Shown: piece after piece, positions 40,701-52,890 of the stretch
Layout: each line of letters begins with the position of its first letter
Position numbering within the stretch: position 1 is the first letter of the stretch
Source of the DNA: Veillonella denticariosi JCM 15641
GTDB taxonomy: Bacteria > Bacillota > Negativicutes > Veillonellales > Veillonellaceae
Assembly: GCF_002959855.1 (NCBI RefSeq)
Contig: NZ_PPDB01000003.1
Coordinates: forward strand, 536,372 to 600,371
Direction: 5' to 3'
Length of the DNA: 64,000 nt
Position numbers and translations under genes: made by a program
Notes under the pieces: model-generated
What the model saw: only the letters and a program-made list of their open reading frames with translations
The model's database searches: none
Told to the model about the DNA's origin: nothing

Positions 40701-43700
40701 ATGTATCTTCAACAGGTCTTAATGCGAATGACCAAAAGGTAACGAATGTTGCTAATGGGGATGTGGCTGCTAATTCCAAAGATGCAGTTAATGGCGGTCA
40801 ATTACACGATGCTAAAAACGAATTAAATAATAATATCACTGATGCTAAAACTGAACTTATCAATAAAGGCCTTCGTTTCAACGCTGATAATAACGATGAA
40901 AAAACGAACAAACTTGGTTCTAAAGTAACAGTCAATGGTGATGACAATATCACTACTGAAATTACGCAAACCGGCGACGACACTAAAATCGGCGTTAAAT
41001 TAAATAAAAATCTTAATATTACAACTCTTACTGCTACAGATACTGTAAAAGCCGGCGGTGTAACAGTGGGTAAACACGCTGATTCTAAGAACTATGTAAC
41101 TGGTCTTGATAATAAGGATTGGGATGTGAACACATCTAATCCTGTAAGCGGTCGCGCTGCTACAGAAGATCAATTGAAAAAGATCAGTGATGTTGTTAAG
41201 AAGCAAGGTGCTGCTGCTACAGATTACCGTTTGGTGAAAAATGCAGCTACTGCAGATGGTGCTTATACAGTTGATTCTAACGGTGATGTTGACTTGACCG
41301 TAGAGGATAAAAACCATGCAGGTCAAAAAGAAACCGTTAAGATTAAGGATGTTGCATCTAAATCCGGCCTTGATAAATTGAATGATCGCGCTGTTAAGTA
41401 TGACTTGGATCCTGCTGGCAGTCCAGATAAGACAAAAGTAACTTATGAAGGTCCTACTTATGCTAATAAAACTGGTGGTACTCACGTAACAAACGTGGCG
41501 TATGCTACAGGCAATAATGGCAGCGAAGCGGTTAATGTGGATTACTTGAAAGATAGAATCAAAGATAGCGAAGACGCATTAACTAATAAAGGTTTGAAAT
41601 TCGATGCTAACAGTGGCGGTGTAAAAACTAATAAACTTGGCTCTACGGTTACTGTTAAGGGTGAAGGTGCTGATGCTGATGCTAACTACAGCGGTGAAAA
41701 CATTAAAACTTTCATCACACAAGATCAAGATGGCAACACAACTATCGATGTGAAGATGAACAAAAACCTCAAAGCTGATAGTGTGGCCATTGCCGGTAAA
41801 AACGGTCAAGACGGCGTTACAATTAAAGGCGGCGACGCTAAAAACGGTGTAGATGGTACAAGCATTAATCGTTTAGTGACCGAAGATAAAGACGGCAATA
41901 CACATACGCTTGCAACCCTTGATGATGGTATGATGTACGGCGGCGATACAGGTAATGTAATTAAAAAGAAACTTAACAATCAAGTGAATGTTAAGGGCGG
42001 TATCTCCGATGAAAGCAAATTAGCTACTGAAGACAACATCGGTGTTGTTTCCGACGGTTCCGATACATTGAAATTGCGCTTGGCGAAAGAATTGAAAGGC
42101 TTGACGTCTGCTACTTTCACAAACGGCGGCAATAATACTGTTATCAATGGTGATGGTATGACTATCAATCGTGCTGGCGGCAATGCAGTAAGTCTTACAA
42201 AAGACGGTCTAAATAACGGCGGTAACAAGATTACAAATGTAGCTGACGGTACTGACCCTAACGATGCGGTTAATAAATCTCAATTGGATAAAGCTACAGC
42301 AGCTGCATCCACAACGGTATCGGCAGGTAATAATATTACTGTTACACCTAGCACCAATGCGAATGGTTCAAAGAACTATGAAGTAAGTCTTAAAGACAAA
42401 GTGACATTGGGCTCTGATGCTACGAAACAAATCGCGATGGACGGTACTACAGGTACTATCAAAGCTGGTGATCAAGTTACAATCGACGGCAACAAAGGTA
42501 CTATTAAAGCCGGCAATGTAACAATTGACGGTAAAAACGGTATAATTAAAGCTGGCGATAAGGTAACTATCGACGGTAAAGATGGTAAGATTGCGGCAGG
42601 CAAGGTATCTGTTGATGGTAAAGACGGTTATGTGACAGGACTAGAAAACAAAGATTGGGATCCTGACAACATCACAAGCGGCCGCGCTGCTACAGAAGAC
42701 CAATTGCAAAAATCTCATAAATCCTTGGATAATAAGATTAATAACTTAGGTGATGAAATCACGAAGAAAGGTATGGATTTCGCCGGTAATACAGGTGAAT
42801 TCCACCGTGATTTAGGTCAAAAGGTTACTATCAAAGGTGAAGGTACGGAATCCGACGATAAATACTCCGGCGAAAATATTAAAACAGTAGCCGACCAAGA
42901 TGGTAATATCAATATCAAGATGGCTAAAAACCTTAAGACTGACAGCTTAACTACTGATAAGGTGAAAGTCGGCAAAAACGGTAAGGACGGCGTATCCATT
43001 ACAGGTCCTAACGGTGCTGACGGTACGGATGGCAAGGTAGGCATCACAGGTAAAGACGGTAAAGATGCTGTATCCATGTCCGGCAAGGACGGTGTCGGTC
43101 ATATCGGTTTAACCGGTAAAGACGGCCGCAATGCGGATATCACTGTCGATAAAGGCGATCCTGACCTTAACGGTAATGAAATCACTCGTATTAAATACCA
43201 GGATGAAAACGGTAAGACCCACCAAGTGGCAACCAAAGACGACGGTATGAAATACGGCGGTGATACCGGTAATGTGATCAACAAAAAGCTTAATGAACAG
43301 GTGAACGTAGTCGGCGGCATTACAGATGTTAACAAGTTGACATCCGAAGATAACTTGGGTGTCGTATCCGATGGTACGGGCAATCTCAAGGTTCGTATGG
43401 CGAAAGACTTGAAAGGCCTTGAAACGGTAACAACTAAGGATGCTGCAGGCAATACGACAGTTATGAATGGTGGCGGTGTAACAATTACACCTGCCGGCGG
43501 TAACGCAGTAAGCCTTACTAAAGATGGCCTCAACAACGGCGGTAATACAATTACCAATGTAGGCCCTGGTGTAAACGGCACTGATGCAGTTAACGTAAAT
43601 CAATTGAAGGGTGCTACAGATGGTTTAGCTAATGCTATTAACTCCGTAGCGGGCGAAACGCAACGTGTGGGCGCTCATGCGGCGGCACTTTCAGCGTTGA

Positions 43701-44062
43701 AACCGATTCAATATGATCCGTTGGAACCAACTCAGGTGATGGCGGGTATCGGTAATTACAGAGGTGAAACTGCGGCGGCTCTTGGCGTTGCACATTACAC
43801 AGCAGAAGATACTATGTTCCATGTAGGCGTATCTGTTGGTAGTCACCATAACATGGTAAATGCCGGTGTAACTCGTAAATTCGGTACTTCCGATGCTAAG
43901 AAAGCGGTTCCTGAACGCTACAAGGGCGGTCCTATCAGCTCCATGTATGTAATGCAGGATGAAATGACTGCTTTGAAAGCTAAGTACGAAAAAGTACAAC
44001 GCGATAACGAAGAAATGAGAGCGCAAATTGCATTATTGATGCAACAGGCGGGCTTGAAGTAA
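37775..44062 (+). CDS. Trimeric autotransporter adhesin 2 (2095 aa)
   Basis: It has the same architecture as adhesin 1: ESPR, YadA-type head, repeated neck/stalk modules, GKDG-rich segment and YadA anchor ending NAGVTRKFG. The first ~520 residues are almost the same as adhesin 1, including 1241 bases without visible difference (38090-39330 against 31355-32595). The stalk then differs, with longer modules such as the TTEITQ and [12 protein letters not shown] regions. The tail after the anchor is shorter, 58 residues from 43886, keeping RYKGGPISS and a coiled coil. AGGAGA precedes ATG 37775. A terminator follows and no partner gene. Confidence 0.92.
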   Translation: MNRVFKVIWNRTKGCYVVVAETAKNMTKRSSLSVVFSKMVGATAVAVMLTGVMMPTDALGAPITRGTGATAENDGGIAIGDRTNARGDYSVAMGTDATVGKNDPSESESQNGIAIGHGATVSVNPATATPGITDKSGGIAIGHSAETRDINTIAIGTGTLGQGAQAVAIGRNANTIANNGVAIGNEAKVQSTNGFALGNNARAGYDESNNLIGLDNDQAFGSNARAYGGSSMAFGNNAKASKGGAIAMGNGSQSRGDWGVAIGNGAKALAQGARAIGANSTADATNAAAMGWDSSASGEASIAIGETAKATKENAISIGTKAKATKQDAIAIGNGSESNGTSSAVIGSKNIVNSDDTYVWGTNNGTINSKFSSVMGNNNHLDTTEEGAHIMGNNSTVSAKGSMALGNWAYATAIDSFVMGNNARVDQANSVALGTNSTTETIVSTPNATVNGVNKTFAGGTAQGTVSIGANNVAGVAGIKKYYRTLTNLAAGRIDANSTDAINGSQLHAVKEEVERGLNFDANTGGAKNNKLGSKVTIKGDGNNINTAITQANGDTTINMTLGNTIKLGTANPVTIDGTTGHVTGLQNRDWNVENPVAVSGRAATEDQLKKVNEKVNTNKAAIDKNAGDINTNKQNITKNAGDITTNKQNITNNAGNIAQNKQDISTINTKINKGLNFAGDTGTVSNRQLGDTVTVKGGATGTLSDGNIGVVSDGNGTLNVKLAKTLTGLDSVTAGNTKIDNGGLTVGGKTYVSPTGLNANNQKITNVANGSDPSDAVNYSQLQAAIGGTAKASTVKAKDANVTVTEGTNAAGGKEYTVGLGNKITVGTAHPVTVDGDAGHVTGLTNTDWDVDNPVAVPGRGATEDQLKKVNDKVNTNKTAIDKNAGDITTINTTLDKGLNFDGDSGAVINKKLGEKLSVKGGATGTLSDGNIGVESDGNGTLNVKLAKTLTGLDSVTAGNTKIDNGGLTVGGKTYVSSTGLNANDQKVTNVANGDVAANSKDAVNGGQLHDAKNELNNNITDAKTELINKGLRFNADNNDEKTNKLGSKVTVNGDDNITTEITQTGDDTKIGVKLNKNLNITTLTATDTVKAGGVTVGKHADSKNYVTGLDNKDWDVNTSNPVSGRAATEDQLKKISDVVKKQGAAATDYRLVKNAATADGAYTVDSNGDVDLTVEDKNHAGQKETVKIKDVASKSGLDKLNDRAVKYDLDPAGSPDKTKVTYEGPTYANKTGGTHVTNVAYATGNNGSEAVNVDYLKDRIKDSEDALTNKGLKFDANSGGVKTNKLGSTVTVKGEGADADANYSGENIKTFITQDQDGNTTIDVKMNKNLKADSVAIAGKNGQDGVTIKGGDAKNGVDGTSINRLVTEDKDGNTHTLATLDDGMMYGGDTGNVIKKKLNNQVNVKGGISDESKLATEDNIGVVSDGSDTLKLRLAKELKGLTSATFTNGGNNTVINGDGMTINRAGGNAVSLTKDGLNNGGNKITNVADGTDPNDAVNKSQLDKATAAASTTVSAGNNITVTPSTNANGSKNYEVSLKDKVTLGSDATKQIAMDGTTGTIKAGDQVTIDGNKGTIKAGNVTIDGKNGIIKAGDKVTIDGKDGKIAAGKVSVDGKDGYVTGLENKDWDPDNITSGRAATEDQLQKSHKSLDNKINNLGDEITKKGMDFAGNTGEFHRDLGQKVTIKGEGTESDDKYSGENIKTVADQDGNINIKMAKNLKTDSLTTDKVKVGKNGKDGVSITGPNGADGTDGKVGITGKDGKDAVSMSGKDGVGHIGLTGKDGRNADITVDKGDPDLNGNEITRIKYQDENGKTHQVATKDDGMKYGGDTGNVINKKLNEQVNVVGGITDVNKLTSEDNLGVVSDGTGNLKVRMAKDLKGLETVTTKDAAGNTTVMNGGGVTITPAGGNAVSLTKDGLNNGGNTITNVGPGVNGTDAVNVNQLKGATDGLANAINSVAGETQRVGAHAAALSALKPIQYDPLEPTQVMAGIGNYRGETAAALGVAHYTAEDTMFHVGVSVGSHHNMVNAGVTRKFGTSDAKKAVPERYKGGPISSMYVMQDEMTALKAKYEKVQRDNEEMRAQIALLMQQAGLK
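38090..39330 (+). repeat. Exact 1241-bp repeat, copy in adhesin 2
   Basis: Partner of 31355-32595. Identity at third codon positions inside, against differences just outside, points to recent gene conversion or duplication. Confidence 0.75.
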
Positions 44063-44095
44063 TATGAAATAACATATTGATAAGGCAGTGCCTAT

Positions 44096-44134
44096 AAAAA
44101 GGCGCCAAAAGCGAGATGCTTTTGGCGCCTTTTT
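44096..44134 (+). terminator. Rho-independent terminator
   Basis: A perfect 17-base stem, AAAAAGGCGCCAAAAGC with its complement (44118-44134), with a 5-base loop and a T-run, 34 bases after adhesin 2. Confidence 0.95.
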
Positions 44135-44533
44135 GCATGCAAAAGATGATTCTATGCTCTGTAATGAGCGTATATATGTCATGGTTGATTTGTAATGTAA
44201 TTAAAATAGGTTAGTAACAATTGGACCATAATAGTTTACTAAGGTAAAAATATTTTTCATGAAGTTAATTTTATGCGAAGAAATTGGTACATTCAGCATA
44301 TTCATAAGGTATGTGGCGGAGTTTTTGTATATTCATAAGTATTTACGATTTGTAAGTGAATATAGTGTGAAATTATTTTTACTTTTAGTATAAAATATGA
44401 TATGTTTAATATAATATACATCAGTAAGTAGCCAAGTATCCATATATTAACTGTGTTTTTACTTTATAAAATCATTGTAAATATTTTATTATATTCGTAT
44501 AATCTGATAGTTTTATGCAAGGAGTAAGACGAG
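44135..44533. other. Leader region of adhesin 3, no gene
   Basis: 400 AT-rich bases with the TTTACTTTTAGTATAAAAT element (44378-44396). No ORF with features. GGAG lies just before ATG 44534. Confidence 0.5.
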
Positions 44534-47500
44534 ATGAACAGAATTTTTAAAGTAATCTGGAGTCGTACAAAGGGATGTTATGTCGTTGCGGCTGAAACAG
44601 CTAAAAATATGTCGAAACGATCGACAATGACATCGGTATTTGCCAAGATGTCGGGGGCTGTAATTGCTGCGGCTTTATGTATGTCCATGATGTCTCCAAT
44701 GATCGTGCATGGGAGTACTATTGTGCAAGGGGCTGGCGCTAGGGCTAAAGATGGTACTGTAGCGATAGGTGACAATAGTACAGCAATGGCAGATAACAGT
44801 GTGGCACTGGGTACAGGGGCTACTGTTAGTAGTGGTAAGGTGCAAGGTGTTGCAATAGGTAGAACGGCAACAGTTTCTGCAGATAATGGTGTAGCGATAG
44901 GTAATTTGACTAAATCAGTTTCAAAAAATGGATTTGCTTTAGGTAATAATTCCCGGGCTGGATATAATGATGCTGATCAATTTGTAGGAAAAGATAATGA
45001 TCAGGCATTCGGTACAAATGCGCGCGCCTGGGGAGGATCCTCCATGGCTTTTGGTAACGATGCCAAAGCCGGTGGTGGCGGTGCCATATCGATGGGGAAT
45101 GGGTCACAATCGCGAGCTGACTGGGCGGTGGCTATCGGTAATGGCGCTAGAGCATTTAAACAAGGATCTTCCGCTTTAGGTACAAATTCTACTACTAATG
45201 GATCTCACTCTACGGCACTTGGCTGGGCTAGTACAGCCAACGGTTATGCTGATATTGCGGCAGGTGAAGGCTCAGTCGCATCCGGAGGGAATTCTTTGGC
45301 TTTAGGGGTTAATTCTTCCACGTCTACAGGAGCAGAAGGCTCTGTGGCGTTAGGTTTGAGCAGTAAAGCAGAGAAGACAAATTCTATGGCTTTAGGTGTG
45401 TCTGCTAATGCCGGACATGAACGGTCAGTTGCATTAGGTGCAAATTCTAAAACTGCTAATACCGTAAGTAGCCCAAATCAGCTTGTAAACGGTTTGTGGT
45501 TTAAGAATTTAGCGGGGGGAACGGCGGATTCTACCGTAAGTATCGGTAATGATACGGTAAAACGTACAATTACAAATGTGGCAGCAGGACGTGTGAATGC
45601 TTCGTCTACAGATGCTATTAACGGTAGTCAATTGTTTGGTGTAGCAAATAGTCTGGGAAATTTAGCTACTACAACTAAAACTATCCTTGGCGGTAATGCT
45701 GCTCTTGATCCTGATACCGGTAAGTTGACGATGAGCAATATTGGTTTTACAGGTAAAAGCACAATCCATGATGCTATTAGATATAATAAAGACAATATCG
45801 ATAAAGGTATGGGATTTGATGGAGATACCGGTACCGCATTCAATAGACAGTTAGGTCAAACGACAGTTATTAAAGGTGGTGCCAGAGGTGCTATGTCTGA
45901 CGGTAATATCGGTGTTCACGCCGAAGCTAACGGTACATTAAATGTAAAATTGGCTAAAAAAGTAACCGGTTTGGACAGCGTAACAACAGGAAACACCACG
46001 ATTGATAATAGAGGGGTGTCTGTAGGCGGTAAGCTCTATGTATCCTCAAGCGGTATTTATGCTAATAATCAAAAAATTTCCGGTGTTGCACCCGGGAATG
46101 GCGGCAGTGATGCAGTTAACTATAGTCAATTACAAGATGTGGCTAATCGTATTCCTAAATTGACTACGGTGAAAGAACAAGATCCGAACATAAGAATATT
46201 AGAAGGTACTAATGCATATGGCGGTAAGGAATATACTGTCGGATTAAACAGTACAATCGTTGTAGGCCGAAACGCATCACATCCGGTAACAGTAGATGGT
46301 TCTAATGGACATATAACAGGTCTTACTAATAAAAATTGGGATTTAAATAATCCTACACCTGTATCTGGTCGTGCTGCTACGGAGGATCAGTTAAAGCGGG
46401 TTAATGAGAAAGTTAATTCCAATCAGTATTTTATTAATCGAAATACGCAGAGTATCTCAGATAACTCAAGTCGTATCGGTAACAATGAACGAAATATCAC
46501 AAAAATACAAGGTGATATCACTACTAATAAGAATGATATTAATACTATCAATACTACTCTTGAAAAAGGACTCAATTTTAACGGCGATACAGGTGCTACG
46601 ATTAAGAGAAAATTAGGTGATACTCTAGTCGTTAAAGGCGGTGCTACAGGGGCATTATCGGATAATAATATTGGTGTTGTATCCGATGGTACCGGTAGAT
46701 TAAATGTAAAGTTGGCAAAACATTTAACTGGATTGGACAGCGTTAATGCAGGGAATACTACGATTAGTAAAAATGGTTTGAGTGTAGGTGCTAGAACCTA
46801 TATAACACCAAATGGTATCAATGCCAATAATCAAAAGATTACCGGTGTTGCTAATGGTACAGCGCCTGATGATGCGGTTAATTTCAGTCAATTGCAAAAT
46901 GCTATCGGTGGTACTGCCAAGGCCACTACGGTAAAAGGGAAAGACGCGAACGTAACCGTAACAGAAGGTACCAATGCGAATGGTGGTAAGGAATACACGG
47001 TTGGATTGGGTAATAAACTTGCGGTAGGTACGGCACATCCTGTAAATGTGGATGGAACTGCTGGAACTGTAACAGGTCTTACGAATACCGCTTGGAATGT
47101 GAATAATCCACAAGCCGTAACTGGTCGTGCTGCAACGGAAGATCAGTTGAGAACTGTTAATACGCAAGTCAATACAAATAAGGATAAAATAGCGCAAAAC
47201 ACAACTGACATTGCTCAAAATACGACTGATATCGGCAAAAATACGCAAGATATAGCCAAGAACAAGACTGATATAGCTCAGAATACGACTGATATCGGTA
47301 AGAATAAGCAAGATATAGCTAAAAACACTGCAGATATAGCTAAAAACACTGCAGATATAGCTAAGAATACAACCGATATTGGTAAGAATACGACTGATAT
47401 TGCACAAAACAAGCAAAATATTACTCAAAATACACAAGATATTACAACTAATAAAAATGCTATCTCTACAATCAATACAACTATCGCTAAAGGCCTTAAC

Positions 47501-50500
47501 TTTGATGGAGACAGCGGCGCTGTAATCAACAAACAGTTGGGCGATAAGCTAAGTATCAAAGGTGGTGCCGCAGCTGCGAATTTGACGGATAATAATATCG
47601 GTGTTGTATCTGATGGCAGCACATTAAATGTGAAGTTAGCTAAAACATTAACCGGTTTGGATAGCGTAACAGCTGGCGGAACAACCATTAATAGTAGTGG
47701 TTTGACCGTAGGCGGCAAGACCTATGTAACGCCGAGCGGTATAAATGCTAATAATCAAAAGATTACCGGCCTAGCAAAAGGCACGGACCCTACTGATGCG
47801 GTTAACTTTAGCCAGTTACAGGATGCTATTGGTGGAACCGCTAAGGCAAGTACTGTAAAAGCTAAAAACAGCAATATCACTGTAGATGAAGGTACAAATG
47901 CAGCTGGTGGTAAGGAATTTACAATCGGACTAGGTGATAAAATCACTTTAGGAACTGCTAATCCTATATCTGTTGATGGTACTGCAGGTACGGTAACTGG
48001 CCTTACCAATACTGCTTGGGATGTGAATAATCCACAAGCCGTAACCGGTCGTGCTGCAACAGAAGATCAGTTGAAATCTGTTAATACACAGGTTAATACA
48101 AACAAGGATAAAATAGCTCAAAATACAACTGATATCGGTAAGAATAAGCAAGATATAACAAAGAACAAGGCTGATATTACTCAGAATAAGCAAAATATCG
48201 CTCAGAATACACAAGATATTACGACTAATAGAAATGCTATTTCTACTATCAATACGACTATCGCCAAAGGCCTTAATTTTGATGGAGATAGCGGCGCTGT
48301 AATTAACAAACAGTTGGGTGATAAGCTTAGCATCAAAGGTGGTGCTGCGGCTACGAACTTGACGGATAATAATATTGGTGTCGTATCTGATGGCAGTACG
48401 TTAAATGTGAAGTTAGCGAAAACATTAACCGGTTTGGATAGCGTAACAGCTGGCGGTACAACTATTAATAGTGGTGGCTTGACCGTAGGCGGTAAGACCT
48501 ATGTATCTTCAAACGGCATCAATGCGAACGACCAAAAGATTACTAATGTTGCTAACGGCGATGTGGCGGCTAATTCTAAAGATGCGGTGAACGGCAGTCA
48601 ATTGCATGACGCTAAAGCTGAACTTAATAAAAATATTGGTGACACTAAAACCGAACTCAACAACAATATTAATGATGCTAAGACCGAGCTTACCAATAAA
48701 GGCCTTCGTTTTAATGCGGATAATAACGACGAAAAAACGAATAAATTAGGCTCCAAGGTAACAGTAAACGGCGACGACAATATTACGACAGAAATTACTC
48801 AAATTGGTGACGATACAAAGATCGGCCTTAAATTGAAGAAAAATCTTAATGTTACATCTGTTACGGCTACGGAAACTGTGAAAGCCGGCACTGTAACCAT
48901 GGGTAAACAGCCCGATGGTGCAACCCCTGCTAATACGGGTAACTACGTGACTGGTCTTGATAATAAGACATGGAGCGTAACTAATCCGACTGCTGTTAGC
49001 GGACGTGCTGCAACAGAAGATCAATTGAAGACAGTTACTGAAGCCATCAAAACTCAAGGTGCTAATGCAACAGACTTTAGTCTTGTCGCGAATCCTGCGG
49101 CGGGCTCCAATGGTGACTATACTGTAGATGCTAACGGTGACGTGGCATTGACCGTACAGGATAAGAACCATCCGGCTCAAATAAAAACCGTAACGATTAA
49201 AGATGTGGCGTCTAAATCCGAAGTGGATAAAGGCTTGAACTTTGACGGTGACTCTGGCACGACGATTAATAAGAAGCTAGGTGGTACTGTTGCCATCAAA
49301 GGCGGAGCGGCGGCCGCAGATTTAACGGATAACAATATTGGCGTTGTATCTGATGGTATAGGCACATTGAACGTGAAGTTATCAAAAACATTGACCGGTT
49401 TGGACAGTGTGACAACTGGCGGTACAACCATCAACAGTGGCGGTTTGACCGTAGGCGGTAAGAACTATGTATCTTCAAACGGCATCAATGCGAACGACCA
49501 AAAGATTACCAATGTTGCTAATGGCGACGTGGTGGCTAATTCCAAAGATGCGGTTAACGGCGGTCAATTGCATGACGCTAAGACTGAACTTACCAATAAA
49601 GGTCTTCGTTTTGACGCGGATAATAACGACGAAAAAACGAATAAACTAGGCTCCAAGGTAACAGTAAACGGCGACGACAATATTACGACGGAAATCACGC
49701 AAACCGGTGACGATACGAAGATCGGCCTCAAATTGAAGAAGGATCTTAATGTTACATCTGTTACGGCTACGGAAACTGTGAAAGCCGGCACTGTAACCAT
49801 GGGTAAACAGTCCGATGGCGCAACTCCTGCTAATACTGGTAATTATGTAACAGGTCTTGATAATAAGACTTGGAATGCAGGTAATATTGTATCCGGTCGT
49901 GCTGCAACAGAGGATCAGTTGAAACAAGCCTTGGCAGGTCAAACTGATACAGGTCTTAAATTCAATGCCAATGTAGGCGGTGTACAAACCAATAAATTAG
50001 GCTCCACTATTACTGTTCAAGGTGAAGGCAAAGCTGCTGATACCGACTATAGTGGTGACAATATTAAGACTTTCATCAAACAAGATGCAGCAACAGGTAA
50101 CACGACTATCGACGTGAAGATGAACAAAAATCTTAAGGCTGAATCCGTGAAAGTCGGCAAAGACGGTAAGGAGGGCGTATCTCTTACAGGTCCGGATGCG
50201 GCGAATGGCATCGACGGTAAGGTAGCTGTTACAGATAAAAACGGTAAGGATGCGGTGTCCATGTCCGGTAAAGACGGTGTAGGTCATATCGGTTTAACTG
50301 GTAAAGATGGTCATAGTGCGGATATTATCGCTGATAAAGGCGCTGCTGATGTTAATGGAGATGAAATCACGCGCATTAAATACAAAGATGAAAATGGAGC
50401 AACCCATGAAGTGGCAACCAAAGATGATGGCATGGCATACGGTGGCGACTCGGGTACTACCATCAAGAAAAAACTTAATGAACAATTGGACATTAAGGGT

Positions 50501-52747
50501 GGTGTCACCAATGAAGATGAATTGACCGAAAATAATATCGGTGTTATTAGCAAAAATAATATCCTTAATGTTCGTTTAGCAAAAAATCTGAAGGGTCTGG
50601 ATTCTATAACTTTCAACAATGGCACTAATGGTGTAAACGGTAAAACCGTTGTTAATGGTGAAGGTATGACCGTTCAGGATAAGGACGGCAATCCGTTGAC
50701 GGCTGTTACAAAAGACGGCGTGAAGATTACCAATGGTCCATTTATGACGAAGGATGGTATCGATGCAGCCGGTAATAAAATTACCGGAGTAGCTGACGGT
50801 ACAGATCCTAAGGATGCAGTTAATAAATCCCAATTGGATAAAGCCGCTGCCGCTGCTACGGCAATCGTAACAGAAGGTAATAATATCAAAGTTGATAAGA
50901 CCACTAATGGTGATGGTTCTACAAATTACAAAGTGGGCCTCAAAGACCAAATAACAATGGGAACTGATGCTACGAAGCAAATTGCGATGGACGGTACGAG
51001 CGGTACCATCAAAGCCGGTGACAAGGTTACAATCGACGGCAACAAAGGCACCATCAAAGCGGGTGATAAAGTTGAAATCGATGGCGATAAGGGGACAATC
51101 AAGGTCGGCAATGTTGCAATCGACGGTACCAACGGTACGATTAAGGCCGGAGATAAGGTAACTATCGACGGCAAAGATGGTAAGATTGCTGCAGGTAAAG
51201 TCGCTGTTGACGGTAAGGACGGTCATGTGACCGGTCTGGAAAACAAAGATTGGGATCCTGACAACATCACAAGCGGTCGCGCTGCTACAGAAGATCAATT
51301 GCAGAAGTCCCATAAAACCTTGGATAATAAGATTAATAACCTAGGTGATGACATTACGAAGAAAGGCATGGATTTTGCCGGTAATACAGGTGATTTCCAC
51401 CGTGATCTAGGTCAAAAGGTTACCATCAAAGGTGAAGGCCAAGGGGTCGATAGCGATTATTCCGGTGAAAATATCAAAACTGTAGCCGACCAAGATGGTA
51501 ATATCAACATCAAGATGGCTAAGAACCTCAAGGCTGACAGTATCACCACCAAGACGGTCACTACCGATACGGTCAATGCCGATAAGGTGAAAGTCGGCAA
51601 AAACGGTCAAGACGGCGTATCCGTTACGGGCCCTAACGGCGCTGACGGTACTGACGGCAAGGTAGGCATCACAGGCAAGGACGGTAAAGATGCTGTATCC
51701 ATGTCCGGCAAGGACGGCGTCGGTCACATCGGCTTAACCGGTAAAGACGGCCGCAATGCGGATATCACTGTCGATAAAGGTGATTCTGACCTCAATGGAA
51801 ATGAAATTACGCGTATTAAATACCAGAATGAAAACGGTAAGACCCATCAGGTGGCGACCAAAGATGACGGTATGAAATACGGCGGTGATTCCGGTAATGT
51901 GATCAACAAAAAGCTTAGTGAACAGGTGAACGTAGTCGGCGGCATTACAGATACTAATAAGTTGACATCCGAAGATAACTTGGGCGTCGTATCCGACGGT
52001 ACGGGCAACCTTAAGGTTCGTATGGCGAAAGAATTGAAAGGCCTTGAAACTGTAACGACTAAGGATGCTGCAGGTAACTCTACCGTTGTGAACGGTGGCG
52101 GCGTAACGATTACACCTACCGGCGGTAACACCGTAAGCCTTACTAAAGATGGATTGAATAACGGTGGTAAAACAATTAGCAATGTAGGTCCTGGTGTAAA
52201 CGGCACTGATGCGGTTAATGTAAATCAATTGAAGGGAGTTACGGAGGGTATGGCCAATGCTATTAATTCCGTAGCGGGCGAAACGCAACGTGTAGGTGCT
52301 CATGCGGCGGCTATGTCTGCGTTGAAACCGATTCAATATGATCCGTTGGAACCGACTCAGGTGATGGCCGGTATTGGCAACTATCGCGGTGAAACTGCAG
52401 CGGCTTTAGGCGTTGCTCACTACACATCGGAAGACACTATGTTCCATGCAGGCGTATCTGTCGGTAGCCACCATAATATGGTGAACGCCGGTGTAACTCG
52501 TAAATTCGGTAATTCTGATGCGAAGAAGGCGATTCCTGATCGTTACAAGGGCGGTCCGATCAGCTCCATGTACGTAATGCAGGATGAAATGACCGCTTTG
52601 AAAGCTGAAAATACTCGTATGAAAGTACATGATGAACAATTGACGGCTGACTATGCGGCATTGAAAGAAGACAACCTTCGTCTACAGAAAGATAATGAAG
52701 AAACGAAGCGTCAATTAGCTCTAATTATGAGTCGATTGGGCATGTAA
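44534..52747 (+). CDS. Trimeric autotransporter adhesin 3 (2737 aa)
   Basis: The ESPR ([20 protein letters not shown]) is followed by a head with its own sequence (DNSVALGTGATV, SSMAFGNDAKAGGG). The stalk has a striking coiled-coil run at 47185-47450: about 13 seven-residue units of the form [21 protein letters not shown]. Several near-identical ~230-residue stalk modules ([21 protein letters not shown] and relatives) follow, then the GKDG-rich segment and YadA anchor. A 78-residue tail from 52511 carries RYKGGPISS and a coiled coil. Asn in the core of such coils is known to bind anions in this family. A terminator follows. Confidence 0.92.
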   Translation: MNRIFKVIWSRTKGCYVVAAETAKNMSKRSTMTSVFAKMSGAVIAAALCMSMMSPMIVHGSTIVQGAGARAKDGTVAIGDNSTAMADNSVALGTGATVSSGKVQGVAIGRTATVSADNGVAIGNLTKSVSKNGFALGNNSRAGYNDADQFVGKDNDQAFGTNARAWGGSSMAFGNDAKAGGGGAISMGNGSQSRADWAVAIGNGARAFKQGSSALGTNSTTNGSHSTALGWASTANGYADIAAGEGSVASGGNSLALGVNSSTSTGAEGSVALGLSSKAEKTNSMALGVSANAGHERSVALGANSKTANTVSSPNQLVNGLWFKNLAGGTADSTVSIGNDTVKRTITNVAAGRVNASSTDAINGSQLFGVANSLGNLATTTKTILGGNAALDPDTGKLTMSNIGFTGKSTIHDAIRYNKDNIDKGMGFDGDTGTAFNRQLGQTTVIKGGARGAMSDGNIGVHAEANGTLNVKLAKKVTGLDSVTTGNTTIDNRGVSVGGKLYVSSSGIYANNQKISGVAPGNGGSDAVNYSQLQDVANRIPKLTTVKEQDPNIRILEGTNAYGGKEYTVGLNSTIVVGRNASHPVTVDGSNGHITGLTNKNWDLNNPTPVSGRAATEDQLKRVNEKVNSNQYFINRNTQSISDNSSRIGNNERNITKIQGDITTNKNDINTINTTLEKGLNFNGDTGATIKRKLGDTLVVKGGATGALSDNNIGVVSDGTGRLNVKLAKHLTGLDSVNAGNTTISKNGLSVGARTYITPNGINANNQKITGVANGTAPDDAVNFSQLQNAIGGTAKATTVKGKDANVTVTEGTNANGGKEYTVGLGNKLAVGTAHPVNVDGTAGTVTGLTNTAWNVNNPQAVTGRAATEDQLRTVNTQVNTNKDKIAQNTTDIAQNTTDIGKNTQDIAKNKTDIAQNTTDIGKNKQDIAKNTADIAKNTADIAKNTTDIGKNTTDIAQNKQNITQNTQDITTNKNAISTINTTIAKGLNFDGDSGAVINKQLGDKLSIKGGAAAANLTDNNIGVVSDGSTLNVKLAKTLTGLDSVTAGGTTINSSGLTVGGKTYVTPSGINANNQKITGLAKGTDPTDAVNFSQLQDAIGGTAKASTVKAKNSNITVDEGTNAAGGKEFTIGLGDKITLGTANPISVDGTAGTVTGLTNTAWDVNNPQAVTGRAATEDQLKSVNTQVNTNKDKIAQNTTDIGKNKQDITKNKADITQNKQNIAQNTQDITTNRNAISTINTTIAKGLNFDGDSGAVINKQLGDKLSIKGGAAATNLTDNNIGVVSDGSTLNVKLAKTLTGLDSVTAGGTTINSGGLTVGGKTYVSSNGINANDQKITNVANGDVAANSKDAVNGSQLHDAKAELNKNIGDTKTELNNNINDAKTELTNKGLRFNADNNDEKTNKLGSKVTVNGDDNITTEITQIGDDTKIGLKLKKNLNVTSVTATETVKAGTVTMGKQPDGATPANTGNYVTGLDNKTWSVTNPTAVSGRAATEDQLKTVTEAIKTQGANATDFSLVANPAAGSNGDYTVDANGDVALTVQDKNHPAQIKTVTIKDVASKSEVDKGLNFDGDSGTTINKKLGGTVAIKGGAAAADLTDNNIGVVSDGIGTLNVKLSKTLTGLDSVTTGGTTINSGGLTVGGKNYVSSNGINANDQKITNVANGDVVANSKDAVNGGQLHDAKTELTNKGLRFDADNNDEKTNKLGSKVTVNGDDNITTEITQTGDDTKIGLKLKKDLNVTSVTATETVKAGTVTMGKQSDGATPANTGNYVTGLDNKTWNAGNIVSGRAATEDQLKQALAGQTDTGLKFNANVGGVQTNKLGSTITVQGEGKAADTDYSGDNIKTFIKQDAATGNTTIDVKMNKNLKAESVKVGKDGKEGVSLTGPDAANGIDGKVAVTDKNGKDAVSMSGKDGVGHIGLTGKDGHSADIIADKGAADVNGDEITRIKYKDENGATHEVATKDDGMAYGGDSGTTIKKKLNEQLDIKGGVTNEDELTENNIGVISKNNILNVRLAKNLKGLDSITFNNGTNGVNGKTVVNGEGMTVQDKDGNPLTAVTKDGVKITNGPFMTKDGIDAAGNKITGVADGTDPKDAVNKSQLDKAAAAATAIVTEGNNIKVDKTTNGDGSTNYKVGLKDQITMGTDATKQIAMDGTSGTIKAGDKVTIDGNKGTIKAGDKVEIDGDKGTIKVGNVAIDGTNGTIKAGDKVTIDGKDGKIAAGKVAVDGKDGHVTGLENKDWDPDNITSGRAATEDQLQKSHKTLDNKINNLGDDITKKGMDFAGNTGDFHRDLGQKVTIKGEGQGVDSDYSGENIKTVADQDGNINIKMAKNLKADSITTKTVTTDTVNADKVKVGKNGQDGVSVTGPNGADGTDGKVGITGKDGKDAVSMSGKDGVGHIGLTGKDGRNADITVDKGDSDLNGNEITRIKYQNENGKTHQVATKDDGMKYGGDSGNVINKKLSEQVNVVGGITDTNKLTSEDNLGVVSDGTGNLKVRMAKELKGLETVTTKDAAGNSTVVNGGGVTITPTGGNTVSLTKDGLNNGGKTISNVGPGVNGTDAVNVNQLKGVTEGMANAINSVAGETQRVGAHAAAMSALKPIQYDPLEPTQVMAGIGNYRGETAAALGVAHYTSEDTMFHAGVSVGSHHNMVNAGVTRKFGNSDAKKAIPDRYKGGPISSMYVMQDEMTALKAENTRMKVHDEQLTADYAALKEDNLRLQKDNEETKRQLALIMSRLGM
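47185..47450 (+). repeat. 21-bp coding repeats (NTTDIAQ heptads)
   Basis: About 13 tandem 21-base units within adhesin 3, encoding N-[TK]-[TQA]-D-I-[AG]-[QK]. The copy number could change by slippage and so alter fibre length in steps of one heptad. Confidence 0.85.
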
Positions 52748-52850
52748 TTCATCATGATTTCATCTAAAATTCATGCCATAAAAATGAGCATATGTACCAT
52801 AAAATACCCATGAGAATAAGATGATATTAACTTAATATAGTACCTAAAAT

Positions 52851-52890
52851 GAAAGAACGGGAGTCCTCTCTAAAAGGACTTTCGTTCTTT
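52851..52890 (+). terminator. Rho-independent terminator
   Basis: GAAAGAACG-GG-AGTCC pairs with GGACT-TT-CGTTCTTT and is followed by CTTTG, about 105 bases after adhesin 3. Confidence 0.8.

Noticed and set aside
47185..47450. CRISPR-like array of short repeats
   Set aside because: Repeats are 21-base coding heptads without unique spacers, inside an open frame; no cas genes are present.
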